A DNA stretch of 64,000 bases from Acanthococcus lagerstroemiae. Taxonomy: Eukaryota; Arthropoda; Insecta; Hemiptera; Eriococcidae. Under the pieces are notes generated by a model, which did not search any database, was not told where the DNA came from, and saw only the letters and a program-made list of their open reading frames with translations. Where the stretch lies: positions 8,656,321 to 8,720,320 of the forward strand of contig CM063109.1 of the NCBI GenBank assembly GCA_031841125.1, written 5' to 3'. The translations under genes and the position numbers were made by a program. Positions 1 to 11,692 of this stretch are shown here, one piece after another (position 1 is the first letter of the stretch; each line of letters begins with the position of its first letter).

Positions 1-1770
1 AAGTTTTCCTTAATATTTTCGATTAACGTCCTCGGAAATGATCTTTGAAAATCAAAGGGATCTTCTCGAAAATAACTTAACAAATTCTTTGGAAATTATT
101 GGAGAATTTTCCCGAAAATTCAATGAGATTCTAAGGAAATATGTAATCGGAATTTTGTTCCAAAAATTTCCGATGAAATTCCTGAAATTGTTAGATTTAT
201 TCCGAAGTTTCCGATGAAATTCTTCCGAAATTATCGTACATTTTTCCTGAAAATTTCTGATAAAATCCTTCAAAAACTGTCGGAGTTATCCCCCAAATAT
301 TTCTCAAGAAATACTTCAAAAATTATCGGAAAATTTTCTTGAAGAATTTTGATGAAATTTTTTAGAAAACCTTGGACATTTTTTCTATTAGCTTTCCGAG
401 GAGATTCTTCGGAAATTGTCGGAATTTTTTCCCAGTTATTTCCAATGAAATTCCTTTAAAATCATCGGAGATTTGTCCTCAACTTTGCTGATGTATTTTT
501 TCTGAAATCATCGGTAATTTATCCCAAAAATTTCCGATGAAAATCTCTGGAAATCATCGACTTATTTTTCTGAAGAAGTTCTTCAAGAATCATCAGAGGT
601 ACTTTTCAGTGATTGCCGATAAAATTCTTTGGAATAATTGCAGATTTTCTCTAAACCTTCGAAAAAAATTCTCCCAAAATCATCTGGGATAAAATTTCAA
701 AAAACTTAAAATCGAAGATTTTTTTCAATGATGTCTGATAAAATTCTTTGAAAATAATCGGAAATTTTTCCTTGATGTTTTCGATAAAATTCCTCGGAAA
801 TTATCTTGGATAATCAAAGAAATATCCTCGAAAGTTTCTCCTGAAATTTTTTGGCAACTGTGGGAGATTTTTTCCGAAAATTTCTAATGAGATGCTTCGG
901 AAATTGTCGGTAATTTATCCCGAAAATTTCCAATTGGATATCATCGAAACTTTTTTCTGAATAAATCCTTCAAAAATCATCAGAGATACTTCTCAATTAT
1001 TTCCAATATTTGGGATGATAGCAAATTTTTTCTAAAATTTCCAGAAAAATTCTTTTGAATGAGGTCTGATGAAACTTAAAAATGCGATCGAAAATTTTTC
1101 TTTAATTTTCGATTGACTTCCTCGGAAATTATCTTCAAAAATCAGAGGAATCTTCTCGAGAATTTCCCAAGAAATTCTATGATTTTTCCTGAAAATTTCC
1201 AATTTAATTCTCCGGAAATGATCGGATTTTTTTTTCAGAAAAATTTCCGATGAAATTCTATTTCCCTGAAGTTTTGGATGAAATTCCTGGGAGATTATTG
1301 AACATTCTTCCTGAAAATTTTGATCAATTTCAAAAACTGATGGAGTTTTCCACCGAATTTCAAAAGTTATCGCAAAATTTTCGCAGAGCATTTTGATGAA
1401 TTTGTTGGAAAATATTGGAAATTTTCTCTAAAGATTTCCGATAAAATTTTTCGAAAATTTTCGGATTTTTCTTGAACTTTTTTAATGAAATTCTTCTGAA
1501 ATTATCAGTAATTTATCCCAAAAATTTCCGATGAAAATCTCTGGAAATCATCTGATGAAGAAATCCTTTAAAAATCATAATCATTAGAAGTGCTTCTCAG
1601 TAATTTCCAGTTACATCCTTTGGCATGATTGCAGAATCGCCCTAATATCTCCAAAAAAATTCTCCTAAAATCATCGGAGATTTTTTCAATGAAGTCCGAT
1701 GGAATCCTTTGAGAATGATCGGAAAATTTTCCTCAATAATTTTTGATTAACTTCCTCGGGCTTTTTCTTC
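1..1770. repeat. Degenerate AT-rich satellite, period about 45 bp
   Basis: The first 1.7 kb is built from diverged copies of one unit resembling 'ccgatgaaattcttcggaaa' followed by 'ttatcggaaatttttcccga'. Recurrences of 'gatgaaattc' or 'gataaaattc' are spaced about 40-48 bases apart throughout. Copies differ by many substitutions and small indels, so the array is old. Open frames here only reflect the repeated unit and are not genes. The array probably extends left of the window. Confidence 0.85.
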
Positions 1771-1784
1771 GAACATCAAAGGCT

Positions 1785-2021
1785 TCGTTTGTTGGTGCAC
1801 GCGTTTTGAACTTCGACGAGGTATTTGTTGATCTATTTACAACAATATGCACCAAGCGGCGTTTTCCTAAGGTGCGTGTTGACTTGCATAACCCTGTATA
1901 TACATTTCCTAATATTCGCGACTATGTCAACTGCTGCAGAGATCAAATATTTTACAAAGTATCTAAGTCCATACAATTTTCAAGAGCGATAAAATTTGAT
2001 GTGCATGTCAAGGACCTCTAA
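1785..2021 (+). other. Unrecognised coding-like ORF fragment next to the satellite
   Basis: An open frame runs out of the satellite and continues for about 79 codons to a TAA at about 2021. From about 1785 the composition becomes balanced and protein-like, with residues such as NFDEVFVDLF, CTKRRFPKVR and YVNCCRDQIF. There is no good start codon outside the satellite, so this would be an exon or the remnant of a mobile-element ORF. I do not recognise the family. No splice acceptor or neighbouring exon is convincing. It could be a chance ORF, but its composition is unlike the surrounding AT-rich DNA. Confidence 0.25.
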
Positions 2022-2044
2022 ACTGTCAATTTTTTCTTTTATTT

Positions 2045-2265
2045 ACCTTAGGTACTAAAAATATTGCTTCTCCCCTCATAATATAATTCTATTTTCTATT
2101 TTATAGTTTTTAAATACCTGGAATATGACCTGAAAGTTACTATTCCTTCCCCCCCCCCTTAATTAAGGTGCTAAAAATATTTCGTTTTTTCTTGTAATTT
2201 AATTCTATTTTATAGTTTTTAAATAGGTACATGAAATGTGAATGGAAGTTACAAAATTTTTTAAG
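2045..2265. repeat. Two-copy tandem duplication, about 110-bp unit
   Basis: The block beginning 'ggtactaaaaatattgcttc' near 2051 recurs as 'ggtgctaaaaatatttcg' near 2167. Both copies continue with 'ttctattttatagtttttaa' and end in 'gaaagttac' or 'ggaagttac'. The two copies are diverged. Confidence 0.7.
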
Positions 2266-2994
2266 TGTTCTGTTTGACTACTTTTCATCATTTTCCTAGT
2301 CAAGTATCACAAATTTCCAAAGTTTCAACTTTACTTTCAAATGTTTTGTTTGACTATCTAGTCGAAATTGTGCCAAATATGGACATTGAGCAAATAAAGC
2401 AACAATTATAGTCTATTTTCGCATTCTTATTGTGAATTTCCATTGTCATAGATGTATGAAGTTTCCATGGTCGTTGTATCTCCTCCCCAGGGGGCTCTTC
2501 TGTTTGCAAAATGATATTGTTGCATTCAGCTATGTACGTACCAATAGTTCCACATAAAAACATGAGAAAAAACGGAGAAAAAGTTTTCACTCAAAATTTA
2601 TTTGAAATGTCACACTTTATGTAGAATTACCCATAAATAAAGTACAAACGATTGCACCCATTTTCGAGTCAATCGGCCAACATGGAGGGCTGTCTTCCCA
2701 GGCCCCTATTGACCTACCTTCAGTTTTCCTGATATATCTCCGCAAGGAATGAAGCACAAACGGCGGGACTTGAAGCACAAACATGCACAAACGAAGCGCA
2801 AACAAATGCGTGCAGTTTCGATACAAAATTCCACCAATGGGGGGGGGGGGTCTGGAGACATGGACCTGTGTACAGTGGTCTACCAGTGGGGTTCCCCCAA
2901 TCGAAAGGTGCTCCAGCTAGAGCTCTACTCCAGCGAGCTCCTCTTTGCGGGCAGTTTTGTACATCACCATCAACGGGAAAAGAATGCATATCGA
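2266..2994. other. No gene seen
   Basis: AT-rich up to about 2640, then more mixed sequence with a run of G near 2839-2850. No recognisable coding region, RNA gene or element end was found. Confidence 0.5.
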
Positions 2995-3080
2995 CATTTG
3001 AGGAGTTATCTGTCAAAAGGGCCCCTGACGAATAGGAATCCTATTTGTCAGAGGCCCTTTTGACAGATAACTCCTCATTT
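2995..3080. repeat. Near-perfect 86-bp palindrome (hairpin)
   Basis: The left arm 'gaggagttatctgtcaaaag' is repeated in reverse complement as 'cttttgacagataactcctc', and the symmetry continues inward through 'ggcccctgac' and outward to 'attt'. Arms are about 42 bases with only a few mismatches and almost no loop. It may be a foldback MITE reduced to its arms. A terminator role makes no sense in this eukaryotic setting. Confidence 0.85.
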
Positions 3081-5477
3081 ATTCTGGTAACGTTTCAGGC
3101 CTCGAACTTGGAATGTACATCATTTGACGAGTATGGGAACCTGAGTCGTAGCATCTAGGTCATTGTCGTCAACTTCGATAATTGAAATACGTCCACTAGC
3201 ACACATCCAACATTTTTAAAGTGAGCACAATGTGAACACTACCCGGGGATGAAAATTCAGTTGAAACTGACCGACGTTCCTCCCAAAGCAGAAGAAGTAC
3301 CGCTCGGGTGGATGCGAAAATGAAGCCGATCACAGAAAGCCACCCACGCATGCAGATCAATATAATTAGTGCAGGGACAAAATTTCGCGTGAAATGATTT
3401 CCGTTGCATATTTCTTAAGTGCCCGAAGAGGAGTGCATGCAAATTTTTCTTACGAGGAATATTTTGAAATATGTACCGATTTCGCGAAAGTACCGAGTTG
3501 CTGACGTCATTTTAAATAGAAAAACCAGGCAAACGTGTTGAAAAAACCCTTCTTGCGCTGTATGCGTGAAAATATTTTGGGAATAGTCTCCTGAGATTAT
3601 GCTCGAGCATTCGCCAACTCTGCCCTGATGAGACCTTCCTAAGCCCCTAAGAACTTCGCATTACGATAGCGTGATTATGTTCGTGACCTGCTACCGTTAT
3701 AGTATTGTACTAGCAATTTTTACATCATATTTTACGTCGTACAAAGTTGAATCTCACTTAGATTAGACCTGCCTTAGTCCATAAAATATCGTTCGGTTTC
3801 TGGTTCTATATTAGCACATACTAAGGCAACATGACCTCTCGGTGAACTGTGTTTCTACGTTCATTGGTTTTCCCTCTTGATCTTCTCCGTCGTAGGAAAT
3901 AATTCTACGATTACGCCAGCACGAGGACGTGTATTGGCATTCAAACGATGGTATTTTTATATACATTTTTTTTAGAAATTTACCTGCGTTATAGATAACG
4001 TATTCTACGCTTATCATTGCTCAATGAGTTGGCGCGGGCTCGCGAATTTATAGTACTCGTCTCAAGTGACCAACTCGAATGACTCGGATGCTGCCGAGTA
4101 CACTGATAAGGTGGACTTACTACTGCGTAGAATACACAGGGCAGTGTTCTATTTTTTTTTTTTTTTTTTCGTTGTTATTTCTTTTTTGGTATCTGTAGGT
4201 GTATCTGGTATATGGATGTACGTAGTTCGTGTACTGCGAGACGAGAAATATTTTCGTCGATATTCCTCGAAAACTCGTTGCGTGGCTGCATCCTGCCCGC
4301 TGTTAACGCCCTCGTAAGAGACACAGACGTTGAATGTTGCGTGTGTACTCCCGACGGATTCGTTATTATCGATCAGCAATGGTCAGATGACGGGGGGAGG
4401 GGGGCAACATGTGTGAGACAGACTCGGTCGTATAAAATCGATACGCAGACACATAGACGTCTGCTCGAATTCGGAGACTGAAGTAAGTTGTATGCGTTTA
4501 AGATGCAGCAGGATGCAGTTCCTCTGAAAATGTATGTACACAGTGCGTCCCACACTGGGCGAAATTATGATTCTGTAGGCGGCCAAAACCTAACTACACG
4601 GCTTTTTGGCTTTTTCAATGTTTGCTTGATTCCAAGTCAAAATTTTAGATCAACTTGTACGTAGAAACACTTTCTTTCTTTCCAGCGGTCTGTCCCTGGA
4701 TACAGGGTGTCTTCTTGGTCCTCTTCACAAGTAATAAGAGGGTGTCATAACTTGAATAAAAAATTCAACAGATTCAGACGGGACTCATTTAAATGGATAA
4801 TTTTTTCATACAGCTTCACTTCCTTGTGATTAAAACTACGTGATTTATCAAAAGATTGCCAAAATTTTAGCTACGAGGGAAGATATGTTTGATACAGTCA
4901 TTTTAGACTAAATAACAACTTACATACTTTGAAACCTGAGCAGGAATATAACGTTGGATGAATCAGTAATAACAAGCAAAAATTTCATCATAAAATGAAC
5001 AAGCAGCTAGCTGCTGGAAGAGGGTCGGCTCTCCCCTAAAAAACTGGAGACTAGCCTCTATCTCTTCTTGGCGGTCGTTGGAAAAGACATCAGGAAAAAG
5101 ACCTATTGGTATAGTAATCATGTTTAAGGTCTTTTGTTCCCGAATATAAGAGCTGATAGATGAGAGGTAATGGGGATGACACTACACACACATATACACT
5201 AACAGCACATGGTAAGTTCAAATACCTTCAGACTGCAAAGCTGCAGACTCCGTAACATTCGCACTTCGACCATCTGGTCGAAGATTTCATCCCATTTCTA
5301 ATTTCTGAAGAGCTATTGATCAACAGATAAAACCCAAACACTACTCCTAGCCGACCCTAAAAACATCAAATGATTAGCGAACAATTATCCACTTCTAAGG
5401 GAATGAAAACAACATAGTATTCACACTAGCAGATTCTCTATTTGCTAGATAATAATCTGTTTGTCTGAATAATGTTA
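3081..5477. other. No gene seen
   Basis: Mixed sequence, with a T-run near 4152-4170. The short overlapping ORFs here (for example around 4150-4580) are poly-T or low-complexity driven, lack similarity I can name, and lie on both strands. I see no RNA gene and no convincing transposon terminus. Confidence 0.45.
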
Positions 5478-5724
5478 AGGCCGCTTTATACTGGCTGTAT
5501 ACCTGTAACTTAATCCCTAAATTTAACGGCTAATATAAACCAACCTTTAATAAGCAAGGCATAAGCCGTAGAAGTTGGATTTGATTTAACTTCTAAGTTA
5601 TGGGTATAAGTTACCATCAGGTCAAGTCCAGTATGAATGGTCGCAGTATAATTAGTTGTTTCGACTTTTTTGCGTTTTAAGTTACGGGAATACGTTTACA
5701 GCTACAGCCAGTATAAAGCGGCAT
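5478..5724. mobile_element. 247-bp MITE with TTA duplications (PIF/Harbinger-like)
   Basis: The left end 'aggccgctttatactggctg' matches the reverse complement of the right end, 'atgccgctttatactggctg'. The symmetry continues more loosely through 'tgtaacttaa'. TTA flanks both sides (5475-5477 and 5725-5727), as expected for a 3-bp TWA duplication of the PIF/Harbinger superfamily. There is no coding capacity. The superfamily assignment rests only on duplication length and sequence. Confidence 0.75.
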
Positions 5725-6421
5725 TTACAGTTACTCAAGACATCTGTACAAACATAATTTTCACTTCAACATACTGAATACATTTACTGATAACGTCTTT
5801 TTGCTTCTCGCTACTAACTATATTCTCTTCTCGGGATCAGCTCTACATACAAACGTGGGAAGAACTAATATAGGAAATGAAATTTCAATTGCAATAGGCT
5901 CGGCTACTAATAGCCAACCCTAAAAAGGACTGTAATTTACAACATAATTTTTGATGAACATCTCAATATAGCTATACAAATTTGAAAGATTGTTTCAAAA
6001 TTAAAACTGAAGCAAAAACTAAGTAGGTAATCATTTAAAAAAAAAATTACAAAAAAATTGTAATAATTTTAGAGATTATTTTTTCATCTTGACTACTTTG
6101 AGTAGACTACCCAATACCCTCAAAAAATATACGAATATTAGTTTTGTTCTATTTGCAAAACAAAGGGCGGAACTGGAATTGTTCGGATTCAATCGACTTC
6201 TAATAAAAATCAAAACAAAACCAGAACTAAAACTTGAGTTCCGAGGAACTTTTCTTATTTACATTTAATCACAAAGAACGCACTAATCTTCTAATCCAAG
6301 GTAAATAGAATCATGCACAAAAAGTGAAATGAACAAATAACAAGAACTGAGAACCTAGACCCCAGTTTTGCCAAGTTGATAAGAGGAGACCCAAGTAGTG
6401 ATATCCGTGATATAGCAATAC
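5725..6421. other. No gene; holds a short interspersed repeat at about 5869-5925
   Basis: The stretch 'aggctcggctactaatagcc' with adjacent 'gaaatttcaattgcaat' recurs in inverted orientation near 59205-59295 as 'tagtagccgagcctactg'. Otherwise AT-rich sequence without recognisable coding. Confidence 0.5.
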
Positions 6422-6718
6422 CAGGGACGTACCATAAAGCTTTTCCCTTGGGGGGGGGGGGAATTGCGAGAGTCTCAACTGACTCAACTCGTAATTTCCA
6501 AGTATGGAAGCACAAAAAAAAAAAGGAAGAAAAGAAAACTTTGTGACTTGTTGGATTTTTCCAACTCCTCAACTCAATTCCCAAGTATCAAAGCAAAAAA
6601 AAAAAAACTTTTGGCTCTTTGGATTTTTCCAACTCCGCCTAACTGAAATAGTGAATTTTCCCAACTGCTGAGGGGAAACTTCCTTAAGTTGCCCCCCTCC
6701 CCCCTTGGTACGTCCCTG
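6422..6718. mobile_element. 297-bp hAT-like MITE with CAGGGACGTACC ends
   Basis: The ends are 'cagggacgtacc' on the left and 'ggtacgtccctg' on the right, a perfect 12-bp terminal inverted repeat. The flanks 6414-6421 'agcaatac' and 6719-6726 'cacaatac' match at 6 of 8 positions, consistent with an aged 8-bp hAT duplication. Inside are a G-run, poly-A stretches, and repeated 'ggatttttccaactc' motifs. A second copy lies at 17622-18149. Non-coding. Confidence 0.75.
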
Positions 6719-6760
6719 CACAATACACTGGATACGCGCATAACACCATGACACACATCT

Positions 6761-7127
6761 TATATTAAAACCCACCTAGGTGTGTCAAAACCGGTTTTCT
6801 CCAGAATTGGGATCAAAGTGCCCTCCCCCCTCATGGTTCCTTGAATTTTTTCGTGCTCGTTACCCAATCCACTCAAAACTCGCGACAAATACTTGAGCTA
6901 TGTTCACACTAACTATGCAGCTCGGTTTGAACACAAAAACCGCAGTTCATAACACGTAAATGGTTTTTGACACCCTAGGAGGGTTTTAACATAGATATGT
7001 TTTTGGAGCGATTAGTAACTTCTCATAAAATGGGACAAGTCCCACGTGAAAGAACCCGTCTCCTGTATTCCCAAACACCCAAAAAGTGAAAAGAGGTTTT
7101 TTGACACATTAGGTGGGTTTTAATATA
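6761..7127. mobile_element. 367-bp TIR element, TATATTAAAACCCACCTA ends
   Basis: 'tatattaaaacccaccta' at the left is mirrored by 'taggtgggttttaatata' at the right, and the symmetry extends to 'gtgtcaaaa'. A third, direct partial copy of the right-end motif ('ttgacaccctaggagggttt') lies inside near 6967. No coding. The target duplication is ambiguous because the terminus itself starts with TA. This is probably a non-autonomous DNA transposon of uncertain superfamily. Confidence 0.65.
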
Positions 7128-7790
7128 GAGGGTCTTGCTGCGTTCCACATCGTCCGTCATTATTTCCTCGTTTTCCCTGAAAGTCGCAAACGGTCGCAGC
7201 TGAATGATGGTAGGATCGTTGGATGAATGTTCAAAGAATAAAACTAATTTAGTATATTTTCGGATCAAGTTGGATCAGGGTTTTTCCAGTCCATAAAGAG
7301 AAGGTATTTGATAGGGCACAATGGACAGGTGAACTTGATATTAATTTAGAGGTTAGAAATGTGAAGTTTCTTTTACTAAGAACTCATTCAAATTGAACTG
7401 TATTTATCAAGGAATAAAAATAAAAACATTAAAAATTTCTACGTCAAGTTCTGGCTTTAGTATCGTCATTTGAAACTACCCTTCATTTCATCATCTTTTA
7501 AAACAGTGTACTTAAATTTTGAAACGTTCAAATTGATATCCAGCTCTGCATTCAAATAATATTTTTTAGGAGATAAGTTGTGCCGTTTTTAAGTCATCTG
7601 ATTTTAAAGAATAATTATTTCCACCATTTATGTAAATTTGGCTCGCTTCATTTTATGGAGTTTTGGACGCCTAAAATCACCATTTCGCCCAATGTGCGCC
7701 CTATTAGTTTTAAGACTGCGGCTACAGAACATACCAAAAAATTGTGAAAAAATGTTCGACAAATCTTTTATTTGGAGTAGTCCTCATTAT
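7128..7790. other. No gene seen
   Basis: AT-rich spacer with no recognisable coding, RNA or terminal-repeat signal. Confidence 0.5.
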
Positions 7791-7799
7791 ACTGTACTA

Positions 7800-7960
7800 A
7801 GGTACCTTATCCCAAGTGCGGACATCCGCCATTTTGGATCCTACAGTGCCCGTGAATGCCGAATTGACTACGCGGTACGCTCCGCATAGTTGGATTTGGT
7901 ATCCGCGGGCACTGTAGGATCCAAAATGGCGGATGTCCGCTCCTGGGGTATAGTACTTTA
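7800..7960. mobile_element. Foldback MITE, 9-bp duplication (MULE-like), paired GCCATTTT motifs
   Basis: The element is almost entirely two arms. The left carries 'gcggacatccgccattttgg' and 'atcctacagtgcccg'; the right carries their exact reverse complement, 'ccaaaatggcggatgtccgc' and 'cgggcactgtaggat'. A perfect 9-base direct repeat 'actgtacta' flanks it (7791-7799 and 7961-7969), the duplication length of Mutator-like elements. It has inserted into another repeat beginning 'actgtactagctgacccgct'. A relative sits at 28057-28234. Non-coding. Confidence 0.85.
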
Positions 7961-8016
7961 ACTGTACTAGCTGACCCGCTTTGCGGCTCATCCAGACCGT
8001 AGACTGAAGTGAGTTG
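7961..8016 (+). repeat. Copy 1 of 'gtactagctgacccgc' repeat
   Basis: The sequence 'tactagctgacccgctttgc' plus 'ggctcatccagaccg' recurs in direct orientation at about 8427-8490 as 'tactagctgacccgcttcgc' plus 'ggctcatctcgaccg'. Both continue into 'ctaaagtgag' or 'ctgaagtgag'. It is probably the edge of an interspersed element whose family I cannot name. Confidence 0.7.
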
Positions 8017-8426
8017 GACGGAGGAACAGTGGTATTTCGCTCTGTATTGCAGTAGGTACACATAAGTCATTGTTATTACTGATCCAACAAATTATGGTCC
8101 AGGAAAATTAGACAAAAAAGGGATAAATTATATCAAAGATTTTTGGGAGAAATGTCTTCGGAATGACTCCTTAATTAACATACTAAAAGTCCACTGCGAT
8201 CCCGGTGGAGCTAAGCCCTCAGGGGGCTTCAAAGACCCCGAAATTCTTTTTTTCGGGAAATATCTGGCGTAGGAAACGTTTTACGGTAAAAGATTTCAAA
8301 CAAAAGTTGTTTCTTGTTAAAATTTACATAAAAAAGGTCTCTTGTAAAATTTTTGTAGAGTTGAAAACAACGCCGCGAGAGCGCGTTGAAGTTCGCACAT
8401 TTTGTGCATGCTCATGCCATATACTG

Positions 8427-8490
8427 ACTGTACTAGCTGACCCGCTTCGCGGCTCATCTCGACCGCGGGCTAAAGTGAGCTGCGGGTGGT
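8427..8490 (+). repeat. Copy 2 of 'gtactagctgacccgc' repeat
   Basis: Direct copy of the 7961 repeat, about 460 bases away. Copy 1 was the target of the foldback MITE at 7800; this copy has none, and so shows the empty site 'actgtactagctgaccc' in sequence. Confidence 0.7.
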
Positions 8491-11400
8491 CGCTTCACTT
8501 TTTTTTTTTTTTTTTAAGTGTCTTATGGACTCCATTTTTGGCTTACGCTCCATGTAACCAGCTGCGGATTTAGAAACCCGACCGCTATAGGCACTCAACG
8601 AAATGTCCCCCTCGCCCCTCCACCCCATATCCTCCTAATGAGTTGCCGGTCAAAAATTGTTAATTATTTTCCAATTGTGTTTTCTGCAGATACTACAATA
8701 TTTTCCTTTTTTCTCTCTGTCTCTTCTTCTTTTTCTCTTGTTCCGAATTTCCTCCCTTTTTCCCGCTATTTTTGTACAAAAATCTGCCGCCCCTCGAAAT
8801 CTGCCACCCGAGGCACTTACCTAGAGGCATTTACCTAATGTGTCTATTGGGAAATCCATCGCTGGAACTGATACTACATAATAAAGATGTTGCGTTGGTA
8901 GGTATTTCGATATTTCGGGAGGGAAACAGTTACAGTCACCAAATTTCAACATAATGTGAAGAAATTCAATGTAAATTAATCCCGCAAAATGCAAGTTAAA
9001 AAATTAGGGAGTCTAGAGGTGGCCTAATTAGTGCCTTTTTTTTCTTTTTGTAGTCGAAAACCTATTCCGAGTTCATACAAACACATATTTAAAGTTCAAA
9101 CCCCTCAGTAGCAAATACAGAAAATAGTTCCGAGGGGGGGGGGGGGGTCTGAATGAAAAATGTTATAGATAAAACATAATAAATAAGTTATGTTGGTAGA
9201 TATTTAGACATTTCGAGAGAGTCCGCTCCCTCCCCGTATTCACTCCTACCCTCGGCTCTTATGGTTCACCCGCCAACCTCGAACAAACACACACACCCAC
9301 CTGCGGGCAACCAAACACTTTTATGAATTTCGAGAACTACGGCATCGAAAGCTGATCAAGATTTTTCAATATCCCAAGACAAATTCAAATCCGCCGTCAA
9401 AATTGATGTAGAGTAATTTTTTGAGAAATTTTATAAACATATACTCCGATTTTCGAGCCTATCTTGGCAAAGGAGCATCGCCGCCAAATTTGGTCTACTA
9501 CGAATTTGAAATCAGTCTGAGGTTATCTCTCTGTTTGTTCGGTCTGCTGGCAGGGTGGGGGTCTTGAGGGTTAAGGGCTCTTGGGGGAAGGGTTGTCATG
9601 GTTGTGAGAGCTCCTGGGTGAATGGCCAGGGAACTTCAAGGGGGTTGGAGGACCATAGTGAGGACAGGGGCTGTGAAGGGAGAGAAGCCCCCCTAGTTAT
9701 TACCATTATTGGATACTTTGAATTGTCTGAAAAGAAGGAGACATAAACTAATAGAGCATAACCTTGAGGCACCTAGGAATAATATCACTGTTGCTAGAAG
9801 GAAGAGTGAAGGGAAAGAATTGGGTAGGTCGGCAAAGTTTCCAGTATGTTCAGATAATTGAGGATGTCAAATGTAAGTATTATATTACGAAATGAATGAA
9901 CTTACACGAGATAGGGAGAAATGGAGAGCTGCATCAAACCGGTCGTAAGACTGATAACCTTGTCATCAAATCAGAGATGATGTACGACTGATTTGGAAGA
10001 AGGGTTGGCTAAGATAACGGAGACCATGTCATAACTAGTCCTGATGTTGTCATTCATATGAAAATGAAACGGTCCGATTTTTTTAGCGGAAATCGAACTT
10101 CAGAACCTGTGGAAATTACACCAGAGCTTAAATCATCTCAAAATTAGTTGGCTGGCCGAAAGCTTGACTACGACTTAGCTCTCAGCGTTCGACGTTCTCC
10201 CTTTCTGACTTCGCCTCCGGCATCTTCTCTTGTGCTTTGACACCCTGAAAGTTGTTTGATTTCTGAATTGAATTTCAACTCAAATTCTGGCTTCAATCTC
10301 GTGAGTTTTCTTTGACGAGATTTTTCGCTCGGCAGAGCCATTGTAAATTGTAATCTATTATTTCGTGGGTAATCTCTCATTGTGTCTTTTGAAAACTGAC
10401 ATCATCAACATTTTTACAGACTTCTGCGTCATTTGAGTCTGCTGCATTGATGTATACTTGCTGTTGATATAAACTTCGATAGTGTTAGCGGCTGCTTGAA
10501 AAGCTGTTGCGAATATTTATCGATCCGCTGTGGTGCGGTGGCTCGAAAATAAATTTCTTATCGTACAATTACGCCAATACATCTCCTTCTCTCCCTTACA
10601 TTGATGTTGAGGTAATTTTTTGTCGAGGAGTTCGCATTTAGTGGCTGATTGGCTGACTTCGGTGTATATGAGCTGAGTTAATGACTTCAGTGTTTTCGAA
10701 TTTCGTCTTAAAAGAGTAGAAGTTTCAATGGTGTAACACATGGAAATGAAGCTTGAAGCAGTCGATGTATCAGCTTCATGATCGAATAATACTGCGCGTA
10801 TATTTTATAACCAGAGCCATTTCTCGAGAATGGCCATTTTAACGCTTCACGTTAGGTGTAACAGGAAAGAAGCAATGTTCGTTTATTAGCCGCGTCCTTG
10901 AGTTAATTTACAACGAATCGTTATATTTTCTCTTCTTTCTCAAACTCAGTTATGGCTTGTTGTGTTTACGAAGGGAAATAGTTTATTATGTATTTCAGTT
11001 TACTGGTGACGCGTAATACAGTTTCGTTTCCAGGTGTGAGTCTACTTCGTGAGTAATAATTGTACCATGTACATTGGCGAGCAAGAATTCTTTATAATGG
11101 TAAAAGCTTTCGAACTTGACCGATGATGGTCGACAGAAGAGGGCGCGAAACCCCTGTGACAAGAGGCTCAGCAAACCAAACTTTCGGACAAGGTTGCGTT
11201 TCAATTTTTACGTTTCACCGAAGTCTCCTGCAAAGGTTGCAGTTTTCAAAGCAATGTATTTGTGGGATCATGAATGAAGTGAATTAGTAGTTCCGTCAAA
11301 TTAGAGCAAAACAGGACCTAATCTGGAAGTTCGGTTTCCTTTCGGTCAATGCATCTCTGAATTAGGAAGAAAAGCCCCCTCTGTCAGGTGCTGCATCTCC

Positions 11401-11569
11401 TCCAATTATGGTCCAAAGCCTTTCAAAATCAATTTCTTGTCCTTTGTTTCGAAATCAAGCATCTTTGGGCAAAAATTGGTCCATGATAAAATGTACAATT
11501 TGAAATTTTCAATAGAATGATATCTCTTGGCGTATATTTGCTTCGAAGAACCAAGGAGGAGGAGTCAAA
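8491..11569. other. No supported gene; one weak minus-strand ORF
   Basis: Contains poly-T (about 8499-8516), a long G-run near 9135-9147, and G-rich sequence at 9540-9690. On the minus strand an ORF from about 10342 to 10168 reads MALPSEKSRQRKLTR, then a charged stretch, to a stop. A possible acceptor 'caactttcag' lies inside it. Composition is plausible for an exon, but I recognise no family and no partner exon, so I do not call a gene. Confidence 0.3.
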
Positions 11570-11646
11570 ATAATAAATTGGTTATTCCTCGAAAATGTTG
11601 ATATTTCAGACCCCAGCAGTTATCCCACAAGCTATTAATGATACGG

Positions 11647-11692
<46 letters not shown>

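Noticed and set aside
1032..1391. 119-codon minus-strand ORF
   Set aside because: Made entirely of the 45-bp-period satellite; repeating Phe/Ile/Glu composition with no domain.
1..1770. CRISPR-like regular spacing
   Set aside because: Units are contiguous and diverged with no unique spacers, and the DNA is eukaryotic.
10168..10342. Minus-strand exon-like frame starting MALPSEKSRQRKLTR
   Set aside because: No family recognised, no partner exons or promoter; kept only as a remark.
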